Shown: piece by piece, positions 39,404 to 39,439 of the stretch | How positions within the stretch are numbered: the first letter of the stretch is position 1 | How the letters are laid out: every line of letters begins with the position of its first letter | NCBI GenBank assembly: GCA_029218425.1 | Contig: JAQXRH010000001.1 | Coordinates: 1-39,439, forward strand | Direction of reading: 5' to 3' | Source of the DNA: Bacteroidales bacterium | GTDB taxonomy: Bacteria; Bacteroidota; Bacteroidia; Bacteroidales; Muribaculaceae | DNA length: 39,439 nucleotides | Notes under the pieces: model-generated | Databases searched by the model: none | What the model saw: the letters and a program-made list of their open reading frames with translations, nothing else | What the model was told of the DNA's origin: nothing | Program-made: the position numbers and the translations under genes

Positions 39404-39439
39404 GGCAAAGCGAGGGGTGGGGCGACGATGGCCAACCGG

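Overview
The window looks like a chromosome segment of a GC-rich gut Bacteroidales; Muribaculaceae is plausible but not provable here. The clues are repeated promoters of the Bacteroidetes form TTG/TTTG - about 20 nt - TAnnTTTG upstream of many genes, a BspA-type leucine-rich repeat protein and a chitobiase-domain protein with Bacteroidetes-style C-terminal sorting tails, an inositol-3-phosphate synthase of the Bacteroidetes sphingolipid pathway, and a bacterial-small SRP RNA. No rRNA or tRNA gene was recognised.

Layout. 1-8.0 kb (minus strand): housekeeping genes: pdxB (cut by the window edge), a polytopic membrane protein, purD, a THUMP-type RNA methyltransferase, cysE, dihydroorotase and a dolichol-phosphate-mannose-synthase-like glycosyltransferase. 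8.1-9.3 kb: a secreted CE1-like esterase. 9.3-12.6 kb (minus): a RecD-like helicase, serS and a YqeY protein. 12.7-15.0 kb: an accessory island with an RHH/YafQ toxin-antitoxin pair, a Y1 (IS200/RAYT-like) transposase embedded in two arrays of hairpin repeats, and a SemiSWEET gene whose 3' end runs into a 32-bp tandem array. 15.3-17.0 kb: a secreted chitobiase-domain protein. 17.8-21.4 kb (minus): an exported GH13 amylase, a WYL regulator 3 nt downstream of it, and a membrane acyltransferase. 21.7-25.8 kb: asnA, then the LRR protein. 25.9-28.5 kb (minus): an 869-residue orphan protein of unknown function. 28.8-33.0 kb: metG, ansA and a small DUF308-like membrane protein. 33.0-36.7 kb: a repeat-dense region with the SRP RNA gene, an AT-richer insert (NERD protein, YPT-repeat secreted protein, small acidic protein) and purN. 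37.0-38.9 kb: inositol-3-phosphate synthase and a degenerate receiver protein.

The most unusual content is non-coding. Six copies of a structured 86-138 bp interspersed element (called element E here) sit only between genes. Their stems co-vary, and in two copies an 11-bp loop core is exactly inverted. Two copies of a 207/268-bp MITE-like element (element M) have 10-bp terminal inverted repeats and a 20-bp perfect palindrome preceded by GTAG. The Y1 transposase is flanked by a third repeat family. Both E and M place GTAG directly 5' of a palindrome, the signature of REP sequences mobilised by RAYT transposases, so a RAYT/REP-type system is the leading explanation. Other oddities are two arrays of GATTAATC boxes at exact 10-bp spacing, 140 bp apart, and an exact 76-bp tandem repeat between metG and ansA.
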